Assembly: GCA_964035545.1 (NCBI GenBank)
Contig: OZ037765.1
Coordinates: 29,066,004 to 29,130,003 of the forward strand
Length of the DNA: 64,000 nucleotides
Direction of reading: 5' to 3'
From: Bugula neritina
Lineage: Eukaryota > Bryozoa > Gymnolaemata > Cheilostomatida > Bugulidae
The translations under genes were made by a program, and so were the position numbers. Shown in pieces: positions 48,215-63,200 of the stretch; position 1 is the first letter of the stretch, and every line of letters starts with the position of its first letter. The notes under the pieces are model-generated. The model had not been told where the DNA came from and searched no databases. It saw only the letters and a list, made by a program, of their open reading frames with translations.

Positions 48215-51200
48215 CTAAATTGGAGTAACAAAGTTTCCTGGGAAAGTTCCAAACAGTCCTGTACGGCCAGAAGTACCAACATACCAACCATCTGCACATT
48301 TCTCAATCACATGCACAATGTCTGCTTCTTTTAGTTCAAGTTCATCTTCATTCTTAGGTACATAGTTGTGCAAGCATTTGTATCTGTTAAAATATAAAAT
48401 ACTACAGTGAACTACAAAATACTACAATATATTACAATATAATATAAAATAATATAATATAATATATTACTATATTATATTCTAAAACTATTGGAGCCTA
48501 TATACTATACTATTTAATATATCATTATATGAGAGCATTGGCAAGTATTATAATGCAATAAAAAGACTGTAGATATTAACCCTATACAAATAATATATAT
48601 AAATTTGATAACAGTATCCCAGCGCTTTTACTGAAGCTTGGGTTACAGTCCTGAATATTATTATTATAAATATTTGAATTTTTTAAGTCATTAAGTCGAT
48701 CTTTAAAGTGATGCCACACAACAAAAAAAAAGTCTCTCTAGCTAGTTAATACTTATGTGGAAAAAATGTGACTGAAGATTTGATTGTTGTCATGGGTAAA
48801 ATAATTATAAAAAACTTACGAAGGCATTTCCAATCCTCTAAATGTATTGGTAGTATTATTTTGTATTTCAGTTTGATTTTCATCTAAAATAGACAAATAA
48901 TTTTTAGATTTATACATCTAAAAGTATGCACAGCACACACAGATTTAGATAGCACATGCCTGTGCTACTGTAATACACAACAAAGGCAATATTTTACCAA
49001 CAAAATGCACTTGAAAAAATACGAGGTGACAACTCCTAAAAGTACGTTTAATTTAGTTGGAACAATTTTGAAATGCAATAATTTCACAGAATTATGTATA
49101 AAACATGCAGATTCAGGAGTTGAGTTTAATTCCTGTTTTCTTGCTTAAAGTATATTTAGCATGAGAGTTTCTGAGACTTACAGGGGGGTAATCTTGACTT
49201 CTCCCCATCTTGACACTCCTCATTATTGTTGTTCGTGTCTTTACTATAAACGCCACTCTTTTCATAAAACACAAGGTCGGGCATATCATGTGTAGAAGTA
49301 GTAGATGTAGTAGTAAGCAGAGAATTGCTGTTTTGTTTACGATCATTATACATGCTGGTACTATATCGCTGCCGTGGGCTGCCACGGCTGTTATAGCTGC
49401 TGCTGCTGAGGTGTCTAGGACTGCTGCTAGGTACTGACATTGATCTGTTTATTAATGGAGGCAAACCATCACTCCCTTTTTCTATATAAAACAATCACTA
49501 CTAATTGTTACACATCATTACAGTAGGCTACACTACAGTGTGGCAATGCAGTCTGTATACTCTTATCATAATGATATACTATAGACCACCTTTATGCTGG
49601 TCTATATAACCACTAATTAACAGAATATTTTTGATGAAATAAGAATCTGATGCTAACAGAAAATCTTAAATTAATAACAAAGGAAAACATGAAAAGTTGT
49701 TTCTAATGTTGTAGATAAGATTTTGGCGTGAAGAAAATGTTGAGCTTGACATTTGTGCTCTGAAAATTTTGGAAAGAACATGAATAAAAATAAAGAAAAT
49801 CTTGGAGTTTGGTGCTCTAAAAAATTGCTATTTATACATACCGGGCTCACTGATAACTTGTACATAGGAGGCTGGAAATATTCCTGTCACCGCACTACCC
49901 TGTATTCTGCCCTCATACCAGTTCCTGTCAATGCGCCGTACCAGAGACACCTGCTCTCCCTGTCAAGTGATGTCAACAAAATAAGTTGCAGTGTATAATT
50001 TTGTGTTTACTTTTGCTTACTAAAACATTTATATGAAAGATGCAGGCAAATAATATTAACAGTATTTGTGTTAAACAGATGAAAATATAAGTTAACTTGT
50101 TGTTGAGATTTAAAAAAGAAATTTGGTTTCACAACACGACAAAAAAAGTAACACTCACTCGTTTCAGTGCCAATTCAGAGCCAGTTTGAGGGTTAAAATT
50201 GTATTTAGCCACTGCAGTTCCTTCTTTCAGCATAGGAGATGATGGACGAATAGGAGGTGAGGGTGAGAGACTTACCTCTCGTAAAATCTACAATAAAATT
50301 GTATGACACTGAGACTAAGTATGCAACTGTCATGTGCCTCTGTTAAGCACAACTTAAACTAGTAATGATTTTAGTGAAATAATGTGCAAGAATGCAACTG
50401 CTGGAGGCCTACAAAGCTGTAAAATATGTCATAATTGTTGCAGTCACATGTCAGGGTTTTCATCGAGAGAGTTGAAACAACACAAGCCAGCCACATGTAA
50501 GAGTCGCAGGTTTGCTTTAAGAGAATCTCAGATAAAATGTATCCCACCTGTACATATGACTACTACTCACCTGTACATATGACAACTACTCACCTGTACA
50601 TATGACTATTACTCACCTGCACATATGATACAGGTATTATTCCTCTCTCAGTGTCTTTGCTGGCTTCGTACCAGTTTGCATCGATTCTTCTTAGAATTAT
50701 TAACTGATCCCCTTTGTGGACAGACAACTCTCTATAATGAAACTATTATTTTGCAATGATTTACAATGTAGTTATTTATAAACTAATAATTAAAACATAG
50801 CACTTTTATTATAATTTTAGTTTAATACAGCTTTAAAAATTATTAAAATGTTTTTAAAACTTTTTCAATTCACTTCAGTTCAATCAGATTATTGGAGCAT
50901 GATGCGTGTAAAACATCTTTTGTTTATTATGTACTATCTGAAATGGATTGAAATATAAATGTGACGAAATAACCAACAGTAGTAGTCACATGTAAATATA
51001 ATATTAACCTGGGGTGACGGGCAGGGAAGTGATACAAAGCTTTAGCTGTGAGTCCACTGCATCCTGAGACAATAGAGCGGGGTGAGTTCAGACCAGACCC
51101 ACTGTAGTGAGCTGGTGAGTTTGGAGCTGAAGCCGCTATTTGAATATGTGATCTGTCATACCTATCGTAAGCTATGGGTGACTTTTCTTTTATGCTGCAA

Positions 51201-54200
51201 GTAACATGTAAACTATTAGTTGCAAAGAGCACTAAAATAAAATCACTTTGATGTGCAAGGCCATGTCCAACGAAAAATATGTTAACTAACTGTTTTAATA
51301 TATAGTTATATAATATAGTTTTATTTTTAAAAAAATCAAATATACTGAGCATAAATTTGAGCAAGCATTTGGTTATATAGTCATGGTGAATAATAAGTAA
51401 TCATTTCATCCAACAGGGCTCTGTGGATTAAGATTCAGTAGTTAAAGTGCTTATTTTTCAATACAAGGTGTGTTGACAACAACCTAGTTATTAAAGTATT
51501 ATAGTTATATTATCTATTATATACCTTCAGCTGGGAAATAAAATTCAGAGGTGAGTAGACAACTCTAATGTGATTTTTGCAAATATCTTTTGTTCCACTT
51601 ACAAAGTGCAGTTACTTAGCAATTTAAACTAAAAGCAAGATATGTGGTTATAAAATGGAACAACTTTGTTTCTAAAATTATTTGTAGATAGAATTTTGAT
51701 GTTGTTTTAGGCTTTAGATCTTCGAAGATTTTGGTATAAAAACAGCCATATTTCAGAAAACACATAGTTTCTAATTTGTTAACGCAGTACAGTCAAACAT
51801 GTATTGTTGAATATTTAGTTGAAGCAAAAAAAAAATTTTTTTTTAGCTTTATATAATTAATTACATGAATGCACTATTTTGAGCATTGCGTGTAACTTCA
51901 TATTTGGTCAACAAAGACAAGATTCTGCACTCATCATGAAATTTCTGAAATAGTAACTAACGTGAAATAATCAGAATGCCTTCTTGCTCTCCTTTGTGCT
52001 TCTTCTTCAACTGCTTTTTTTCTTTTCTCATCTTTTTCTATCTTACTCTACAAATAAATTAGTATTTCCCGTAACCAAGTATTACCTCACACATACAAGA
52101 GCACCCCTACAGCTACAGCAATTCATTCAATCTATTTGAAAAAATCATAATTTAACAGGCGACAAGTAAAGATACACTGATAAATATAGTGTATTGGTAT
52201 TACCTAAGAAATATATTTAAACTCAATGGTGGACAAAGTCTTTAAATTATTATGCATATGCATAAAAGTTCATCAGCAAGTTTTATTTTGTCAGCACATA
52301 ATGTATAGATAATATTAGTTAATATTTTTTGTCAATTTTTCTATTTCATGCAATGGCTATAGTTCTAACCATAATAAAACGTTACATTAAAGCATGTTAT
52401 TGTGAGAAAGGCAATTAAATAATGTGAATATAGGAGCTTAAATTTGCTATTAAAATTTAACAATAAAAACACTGAATGGCTTTACCAGGAGTTCCCTTCT
52501 CTTGGCATCTGATATGTCTTTCTGGATCCTGGAAACAGGCACTGGGTCTCTGTTGTACCCTGCTACAGGACTCGGTATCTTTCTCGGTACTTCTACAGGA
52601 TTAAATGTTGATTTTAATTCTTTCAAAACCCACTTTGTTGAGCAAACTTCACAATTCAAATTGAAGCAAAAATAGAATACAATTCTGAATTGTCTTTTAA
52701 ATTTATAGTATACAACAGTTTAAACATTAAAATATTGTGTGTTTTCAAAACAATATTCTATTGAGGTGACTGAAATTGTGTAGATGTTATTGCACATGTT
52801 GCAACATATGACACACCTAGCTACTGTAGTAGTTACTGTAGAGGTTATTGTAAGTGCTTTAGTATATTATGTTATAGTTAAATTATTGCTTGTTTATGTA
52901 TAGATTATTGAAGCAGTTGAAGTTAATGCTTTGTGAAAACACACACCAAACAACAGCTGAAGTGTTTTCAGAAATAAACAGCTTACAATTTTTGAGATAA
53001 GATTATACAAAACTCTCGATAAAAGCTCAACAAGCTAAAATATATTTTTAATACTAACAAATTTTTTTTATTGTAATTGAATTAATTGCTAAGTCACTTT
53101 GTTAGATATAGCAAAGGCTGTTTAGTGTATTGTAAGTTGGTGATTTAGTAGCTCTCAGTTGCACTCTCATCTCTTTCAAAATCTCTAACCTGTCAATTCA
53201 CTTTTTACTGGCGACCAATCATGCGAAGTTTTACATTTCTTGGTTATATTTTCTGTTTGCCTGCTGACCCTGTCTTCAGAAGAAGCCAAAATAATGAGAG
53301 TATTTTTGTTGCTTGACTTCTTACTTCTTGCGGCACATTTTGAATTTGAGGACAAACTTATAGCTGAGAATTTATTTTTACTTAAAGATTTTTTAGCATT
53401 TCTGCTATTTGATTGGCTGGCTGAAAAAGTTTTACTGGCTGCTGATTGGTGAATTGATTGAACAACTGCTGACCTATTGCCTGATTGGCTAATTAACCGT
53501 TGTTGATATGCTGTGCCTGTTGCCGATCTACTACATGATTGGCTGGCCATTGGCCAATCACACAATTGATTGACATTGGCTTGACTTCTCAAGGTAATTG
53601 ACCTTTTGGATGACCCGAGCTCATAAGAATGCCTGCAGCTTGTCGAATGAGAAGATTGATGCTTTGAGCCGAAGCCAGAATTACCATTTCTCACAGAGTT
53701 TCTCTGAACAATGTTAGCCAGTATAAGGGGTGATGAGTGTGTGTCCCGTTTTGTTCTCTGGTCTTCTGCCGTTGATTCTAGATTGTTAAAGTGACACCCT
53801 TGAAGTTCTAGATGCTTCTTTCTGCTACATTGCTCAACATTGAACGTAGGTAGAGGAGTAGAAGTAGAGAAAAACTCCTGCTGGGTTGTGGGTGTTGATG
53901 GACAGCTGTGTACTTTCTTGACTGATTTGTAAGTACAAGAAACAGCTGGCAAATAACAGAGAGCAATTATGTATTTGCAAATGTAAAGCCACATATTTAA
54001 CTGTCATAAAAGCAACTGCGAAAATATCAGGTTTATTTCTAATTTGAGATATCAAACAATGTATCACTTCTTAACTGCATGATTTTTAAGGCAACTGACT
54101 TCTAAAGTGCATAGAAGTTATTATATTGATAACTAAATTGGCAAATGTAGAGAATTTCCCTAAAGACTTGCTCTTTTTCTTGAACAATGTTGAAGATAAA

Positions 54201-57200
54201 AGGGCGACAAACATTACAACGTAACAGTTCGATGTGCATAATAATGCAGACACTAATAATAGTTGCTACAGCAGACTATCAGCCAGTTGTCTGCTGATAC
54301 AACTGCAAGCATGTTTCACTCACATGTAGCCCAAGGTCAAAGCATGCACAATAAATGAGTTTAAATTGCATAATCACTGTTTAGCTATTTATTGTTAGTT
54401 CATTGACTTTACCAGTTCTTGATTATATCAGGAATTGTACTTCATGAATTTATGTTATAACTACTTTTGAGTATCTTTACATGAATTTTTGAATATAAAC
54501 ATAACATATTATTTGAAAGTTATGAACATTGTTATAGTTAATATTTAACTGCTACAGAAAATTTTTAAGTATATGTTGCGAAAATTTGTTTATGTTATTT
54601 GTCTGCCCTTTATTGCTACTAGAATACAAATAGTCATCATCTCTTTCTTAGATACTAGATACAAGTAAGTGAGCAAGTAATTAGGTTAGCAATCATCAAG
54701 ACTAACAACTTATCTCATGGCCTTCCAGGGGTTCTAATGCGAATATAATATATTTAGCATGCAATTCCAATAATAATAAGGGAGGACAACTTCAGTATTG
54801 TGCAACCTTTACTATAAAGCATCCATATATAAAATTTTATGTGACAATACGGATGAGCATATGTGTTTATGTATGTATGTGCATGTATGTGCATGTATGT
54901 GCATGTATGTGCGCATGTGCGCATGTGTGTGCATGTGTGTGCATGTGTGTGCATGTGTATGTATGTGTGTGTATGTATGTGTGTGTATGTATGTGTGTGC
55001 GACTGTGCGTGTTTGTGTGTGTTTAATAAAATGTGTTATTCTATATTTACTATGACGTAGATTGTATTTACTCTAATACATTATATATATACTCTGACAC
55101 ATTATCCTATCATACCAGGTTTAGGAGGTGGAGAGAGTGGGGCTGGTTTCCTTAGACCGCTGAAAGGGATTTCCCCTCCACGTTGGATTTCCCTGTACTG
55201 GGTGCTCGGAGAGGAGAGACTTCTGGTTGACCCTGCAGAGCTTTTAGGGGTGTGTGAGCCAGTAGACGAGGAGAAGGGGTTGTCAGGGGATACAAATGTG
55301 TCCACTGACAGCTGTCCAGAGACATTGGCGGATCTGAAACATCACACACATATTGTTGTTATATATAGGATAGTATGATATATGGTAGCATGTGATAATA
55401 GATCATTATATAGCCATTATAATAACATTGCTGTTTTATGGTGCATTGCATAAGCAAACTGCTGTTGAATTATTTTCACGTAATACAAAAGTAGTAATTG
55501 ATAATACTATATAGTAATATGTAACATATAGTAATAATTGATATATGGTAAGAAGTAATATATAGCACCAAGTATCATATAATAATATGTAATATATGGT
55601 AACATGTAGCATATAATAATGAGTAATATATACAGATGGCTATAGTCAATTTAATTATTTTCTTTACCTTCAACAGCGCTTAGCATAATTTCAACAAACA
55701 CAAAGTCAAATGTCACTTATTGCTTTGGTAGAAGCACACTTACAAATAATGAAAGGACAACAAAATAATGTTGGTATAGGTTTCAGTGAAACACTTTCAA
55801 TAATTATGCATAAAATTAGAAACTTTATGATTTCAATCTACACAAATTTGAGAAACTTAAAGTATCTTTGTTTAGGTACACAATAAGACACTTACTTTCG
55901 AGGAGAATTTTTAAAATACAAAGTGGTGAGCATGTGACTAGAATACAGTATGCCGTGATTTGGTAACTCACAAGAAATATTCTAACAGAGGTGTGTAACT
56001 TACAGTTTGTGTGAATGTAGCATAAAGTCAGCTAGGCATATATTCAATCAATACTGATTTAATTCCTAACAAGTGACTATGTATGCAAATATACTCTGCC
56101 TCAAGTTATTGATTCCCATCTCAATTCTCATTATGATGTAATCTTAACTTAGAGATGTGTGCCAATCAATGAGTGTTGTAAGTGTTTCACGCGTGAAATC
56201 AAAGAAAACATAGTAAGACTTATTATTAATTTTCCATTTCTTATTATCTCCATTTATACTCAGAATAATGAGTATTATGGAGAGTATGTCTGAGTGACAG
56301 GTCACTGTGGGAGTTGTCTGATGTCAATAAACCTTAAAATAGATCCTTATACAAACTAATGGAGTTGGATCTAGCACAAGCTAAACACTATAAGCTTTAT
56401 TTTTAGTTGCTACACTATTATTATTTTTTCAGTAGAATATTAATCTGTACATGATGAGATACATTATCAGTATTACGTAAATGTAAATGCTGTTCTACCG
56501 TTTTGAAACTTTAGCTTGAATGAATGTTATAAGAAGCATGAATGTACCAGTATTGATCAAACGGCCTTATAAGAAGTATTAGCATTTTTACACTTGAAAT
56601 GATTTTAAAATCGCTTTAACTGGGTATAGCATCGCACAGAAATAATCACATTTTGCCCAAATACACACACATTCGTGAAAATAGAAATGCTAAAAACCAA
56701 TGTTGATATAGAGCCTTTAAAATACTATAATAAAAAAATAAATGTTGACAGCTTACCTAATATTAGAGTAAGATCCAGTAGGCCAATGGGTGTCCACCAC
56801 ATCGGCTAGCATCATGCTCTACAATGGAGTTAGAGTTACTAAGAGAGAAAACTAAGACTGGGAAATGATGAAAACTCAAACTAAAAGCACTCTATCACTA
56901 GTAAATATTCTGGACATTAAAAACTTTTATGTCTAATGAGCTGAATAGCAGATGTTAAGTTGTGAGATAGTATTAATAGCAGTAATTATGCACCAAGCAT
57001 ATGATTGGCCGAGGTTATTGATAAGGTTTGACAAAGGAAATGTAACATATGGGTAAAGTAAATAGAATACACATTAGTTGCAGTCCATTAGTGCAGCATG
57101 TTCACAACAATGGCACTATATCTCACAAAACTGTCTCAAACCATAATTTTACTCACAAAACTTTTGTTAATTTTCAATATCTCATAACATTTCAGAGTTT

Positions 57201-60200
57201 TAATGGAGAGTTAAAAGCTTAAACTTTACAATATAAAGCGACTACGGCAACAGATCAATATTGAAAGCATTTTAGTTGATAGCTTTAGCTCTGTAAGCTA
57301 TAGTGGTAATGGTAGCTTGCAGTATGTAAATCTACATCTATTTCAGAATAACTAGATTTGACCCTAATGGCTAATCAAATTTTGAAAGCCTATATCTGCA
57401 ATTCAACACTGATATAGAGAAGTAAAAGAATATTAACTTATAAATAGCAATAAAATCCTTTTTAAAATTGCTTATCACTCAACACCAACATAAATCTATA
57501 GTGACTTTTGCTGCTGTCATCTTACACTGACGGTGTCACCAGCTGCATGGGGTGGCTGCTTTTCACTTGGCTGAATTATTTCGGATACGATTGGCTTTCT
57601 TCTTGTAGTGAGAGCGTCTTCATTTTCTTCCTTACCTTTAGTATGTGGACCAGGGGAAGTTGGAGGAATTACTGTACATATATAAAACTCTACTAGAAAT
57701 GCAGGTAATTATAAAATACACATAAGCCAAAAGCTTAAAAATTGTCTTCTCATGAATAGATTGATAAGACAGTATTTGTATGAAATTAAGGAAATAAAAT
57801 CAACTGTTCAATGATTTCAAACCACGTTTTTAAATACTTTGTGAACATTTTATATTTTATTTTTTATTCATATTTTATTGTTATCTACCAAAGTACATAA
57901 AATATGATGCCCTATATATGATTTCCTTGCTAACTATAACTTATTTATCATTCATATAACTGCTATAAATAACTCATCTTCTAGTTTGTAATAGCTATCA
58001 AGTGTATTTGTAACTATCCATTTTGGTGTTTGTACTTACATGGTGCTGAACTGGATTGGGAAAGTTTTCTGTGTATCTCTTTGTATAGACCAATTCCAGG
58101 TTCCTACAAGAAAACAACTTCTGTTACACAGCAAAATATTATCATTCAACATCATGTTTTATGTTCAGTACATATTCTAGAGTCTATAGAATATATATTT
58201 TATAATAGAAAAGCAGTTGAAAAGCTTCTTTATAGGTCAAGGACTAATATATATAGGTCAAGGAAAGACTGAGTACCCAACTAGACATGTTTATGCATGC
58301 GTGATGGAGATTGGCTGGAGTCACTCAAGCATATGACTATAAGCTATTCAAAGCTACTATCCACTTGCAATATATTATTATTGTTGCTAATAACTGATAA
58401 TCATTACCTTCCTTTATACACCATAAATTTAAACTGTTTTAAATAGAAAGTTTTCAATCACCTCACTTTTGTTGACAACTATAAAGACCTAGTAATACAA
58501 TACTTACAAATATAATGCATGAAAATTCTATTAATTTGTAGGAAAAAGCTATGCGTACCTTAGCAGGTGCACATTTATGAGAATCTTTTGTTATACTGGA
58601 GTTGCTTACTCTTGTATTTGCTGATTCAGAGTTACTTCCTCCATCTGTTGGCTTAGTGGCCACCAGAACGAATTCTTGTGTGTGCTTGTAACCTCCTTTT
58701 ATCTTGTCACTAGTGCCTATGTAAAGAGCTCCTTTTGGTAGTTCACCAGCTGAAATGGTAAAATTAATTAATAACGTATTCCAAATTCCAAGTTCAAGCT
58801 TTTTATCACCTACTATAGCAACTTCCCAATTATAAAGGGAAATAAAGGTGTAGAAATCTGATCCATGAAAACTAATAAGTTTAGCGAAAATATTGCATGC
58901 ACGAGACTTTAAAGTTACATATGGCAGCATAACAAATCGTGCAGCAGGGAATGTTTATGGCTGAAGTTTGACTGTGAAAACTAAGGTTAATTAATTTTTA
59001 TAAATATTTATAAAAAAAACCCCCAAACAAATTTTTAGTAAAATTTGATAATTATAGCCAGTTTTTCAATAATTAAACATAAATCAAGTTCAGATATTGA
59101 GCTCTAAATTTTCTATGATATATCTAATAGTTGCAAGCAAAGGGTATTGTGGGGCTCAGCACTGACAAGCAAAGGTGTTGGGTAACATAAATAGTAATGA
59201 AAAATACACCTTGTGAATAATTCACTGTCTTACTAACGAGAGATAATATTAAGTTTATCTGCACTTAGCAGGAGCAGATAAATCATAATAATATATAGGC
59301 CTATTATAGTTTACAAACTTTAGTGCTTAATAATTAATAAAAATGCCATGCAATGTAATACAACACAAAACTGTACAATTGCATAAGCATTTAAAATGCA
59401 ATTTGCAGAGGTAGGCTGTAATAAAACAGTAATGAAATAGCAACAGGAATTGAGGAAATTTCTTAAATAAAATAACATTTTGACAAATAAAATAGAATAT
59501 CGCTTGAAGCAGCACTGAGTTGGAAGTGACTGAGTGTTTGGAGTTAGGGGTTTGGAGTGTGAACAATGGTATGTATACAAATACTTTACTCAGTTACCGT
59601 CAAATATATGCTGCTTTCAGCTATATAAGATAAAATTGAGGGAAACTTAACTGCAGTGCAATCTGGCATATAGCATACAGATAAAAAACAAGGTGAATAA
59701 AAAAGGGAATAACTTCTAATAAATTAACAATTGTCTTACCGCAGCACAATGCTGGGCCTGCCAGGCATTCCTTAATCCTATGCATGCTTTCAGGGGAAAC
59801 ACTAGTGGCTACGTTCTCGCTACTATAACTAACATCTGAAATATAAACTCTAAGACTAGCACATTCACATGCAGACTAGCAAGAGCTGAAGCAGCCAAGC
59901 AGTAAGGTTTAGGAGAGGAGTTGTCTGTTCAGAATCTCACAAGGGAAAAGCAAATATAAAGCTGAAAAATGGCTTTTACAACAGTGTTAAAAATTGCTAT
60001 GACATGTGGTAGTGAATAAAATTTATTGGACATGCATTAATTGCCTGACGCTTACAATACCAAAATATTGAAATTTTGGGTAAACAACTCTAAATTAAAA
60101 TTATTTGAATAAATATGTTTGTAATTAACAGATTCAAAAACGAAAATAGCTTAACTCAATTTTGAATAGCATTGAGTTAGTTGTATCGATATCGAAGTAC

Positions 60201-63200
60201 CCAAAAATAAAATGTTTTTACAAGAATTATCTAGCTTTTTATTGTTACAAAGCATATATTTAAATATACAATTATAGTTTATAATAGAATATTATTATTC
60301 TAGAATCTAGAGCAATGTCTAATTTCTGCTTGCAACATTTTATTCTTAATAAATGGAATTACTTTTAAAGCCGCATTTCTCTAAAGCTTTTACACTTTGT
60401 TATTCAGGCAGTTATCGGGATAGCAAATTTCAAATATAATTATTTTCAAAACTTTTTCTCAAGTGCCCAGCAACCTCAGATAACTTTTGCAAATCGTTAG
60501 ACAATTTCGTCAAAAACCAAATATAAAACATTACAAATTGCATGCACCTCAGCCATAGCATTAGTGTCACTGGATTTTTAGAGTTATTCAGCATGCATCT
60601 TGCTAATTAAGCAGATCTAGTTTGGTCACATTGAATAAAACCACAGTATATAGTATATACTATATAGTGCATTTTTTTATACAGCATAACAATATAGTAT
60701 AACTAATACAGCGTAAAAGCTGAGCTAAATACGTGGCATATAATAACTTATAATCAATAATAGAAAGGTCAATGAATAAGTCAACATCTGCTGTTCCTAA
60801 TTTAGCTGAGTTGATTTCCCTACGGAATAACAGACATTATGGAGCACATGCTATCTGGCTAATTATAATTGAAACAGAAGAGAATGTTCTAATAGTAAAA
60901 TATGACAATTGTTCTACAACTACGTTGCTTATTGGATGGAACTAATAAGAACCACTTATTTAAATCTATTTATTTCTCAATTTAATATCTATTGTGTTAT
61001 TTAATTTATTTCAATAACATATTTAAAACACAATTTTTATGCAATATTGTTTGTTTTTTTTCTTTTTTAAAAATAAACAAAACAAAAAATTTTAAATAAT
61101 CTTACCACGAGATTTTTGAAGAAGTGTGACTTCTGGTAGCTGAGGCTTAGGCAGAACTTGAGGTGGTAGGTTGGTGAGGGTTAGCGTCTCCTCATCAACT
61201 TCTACTGGAGATCTCAGGCTATAAGACTTGTTGTTCTGCAATATTCAATATACACTGTTAAGAGTGACAAAGTTGAAAATGAAGAGACCATGGAAAGATA
61301 AATTTAAAAGTGGGTTTAAGGTTTTAAGAGCCAAGCCTGTATTAAAGAAATATTGTTGTGGGAAAAAGGAGAAAGAAGGGGCTTATTTTATAAGGAAACC
61401 CGCCAAATAATAATTGTATTTTCAACTCAGAGGTAATTTTAAGGTTTATTTTCATAACCTTTTGTAATGCAAAGTTATTACATCACTGTTTTTTTATACT
61501 TCTAACACTAACTGTGTATAGTCTTTTTTATAGAAATCCGTATTTGTTATGCTAAAACACATTTTTAGTGCTAAGTTTGATGCTTGCCTAGCATTGCGTA
61601 TGTGATACTATAGCCTGATGGTTTAATCCTACAAGAGTTGTTGCTTATATTTATAGAAAGGGCTTCCAGTCAAAATTGTTTCTGCACTAACCTAAAGTCC
61701 TTAAGCTATATTTCCAGCATGTTTTGAGGCAAGAGAAGCCTGTGGCACTAAAAAGCAGATTTCACCAAGTGTTCACAGGGAATGCGGCTATAATTAAATG
61801 TAAACTAGTTATTCCTTTACCATAATATTTGGCTATTACAAAATACCAATTCTGTTGTATTTGAGTGCACTAAAGTTCAATGTATTGTTGTTTGTTCAAA
61901 ACTTGGATACGTAGCTATAGACTGCCAACCCAATAATGTTCAAAACTTTACTATGTTTATCATAACTACTACAAATAATAATTACATATATTAGAATATT
62001 GCAGCTAGCCAACTAAATATAGAGCTGTGCTTGAGAATTAGAAAACATTTTAGTTCATGGAGTTTCAATTAATTAAGAAGCTAGTTTTAGCTTTGAGACA
62101 ATCAAATTTTTACATAATATATATAGACTGTTTGAAGCGCCCAGTTACTTTCTATGCATTTGTTTTCACTGTGATCAGCTGTTTGATATTATTATAGCAT
62201 GCAGCATATTGTAGCTGTCATATGTTGTAGCTTTTATTTCCAGTTCCCTTCAATTGTTCTGCATGCTCTTAGGATAAAAACTAGTAGTGTGCCTACATTT
62301 AATTTGTAATAACATGGAGGATTATAATTACCCCATATACTATGCAGAAATTGCTGAAGTCTAAGTCTACTTTTTTAAACTTACGTTGTGAGAGTAATCT
62401 TTGGGTGAGTCTACAGTAAGGTCATCAGTAGCTGCCAACTCAGTCTTTGTGATGAGTCCATCATAAGGGAAAGCTGGTTCACTCACCGCTATAAATATTA
62501 AAATAGTGTTTCAGATAATGTTTTTACTTCAACAAATAACTTATTTTAATGAAAATTGTACCTCTTTGTTTAATACAATACTACCATACTATCATCCCAA
62601 TGTAAAAAAGCACATATGTTTAGGAAATAGAGATATGTAAAAAATATTTCTGACTAAAGGAAAAGTTTTTAGGTAGAAGCAAAACTCTGGAAGTCACAAA
62701 ACCTTAATTTTTTATTAATCTAGTCAATCAGAAATGCAAAGGCTCAATTTTTCAATTGGTTGACTTATAAATTAGATGATGAATAAAACTAACAGGAAAA
62801 AAGAATATATTGGGTTCCAGATGCTTTTACGCATTCCTATACTAACAGCATACACCTGAATACTAAGTATGCTTACGTAATAGCATAACCTATGAACATA
62901 ACGTAATTTATGCAGTTGGCTCTAAATACTCTACTAGTATGCTAATGATGTTACTCAACAATGTTCATACATAAACAATAAGACATGATTAGATATTCAT
63001 AGCTCTCAGCATATTACCTGAACACGAGAATAGCTATCCAGTTGCATCATAAATTAAACATAATGCAGTCACTACTGAGTGCCTTACTTGCTAATGTGCT
63101 ATATAAAGTTTATATATGCAGATATCAGCGCATAAGATGAATAACTTAAATCAAAACCGCCTTATAAAGACTTGCTCTATGCATCAAATAAGTTTATTGA

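Noticed and set aside
54754-55060. His/Thr- or Cys/Val/Met-rich open frames on both strands
   Set aside because: Simple GTGCATGTATGT microsatellite, intronic in SORBS.
58463-58930. 155-codon minus-strand frame as a stand-alone gene
   Set aside because: Only its middle part (58749-58559) is coding, as a SORBS exon bounded by good splice sites in phase.
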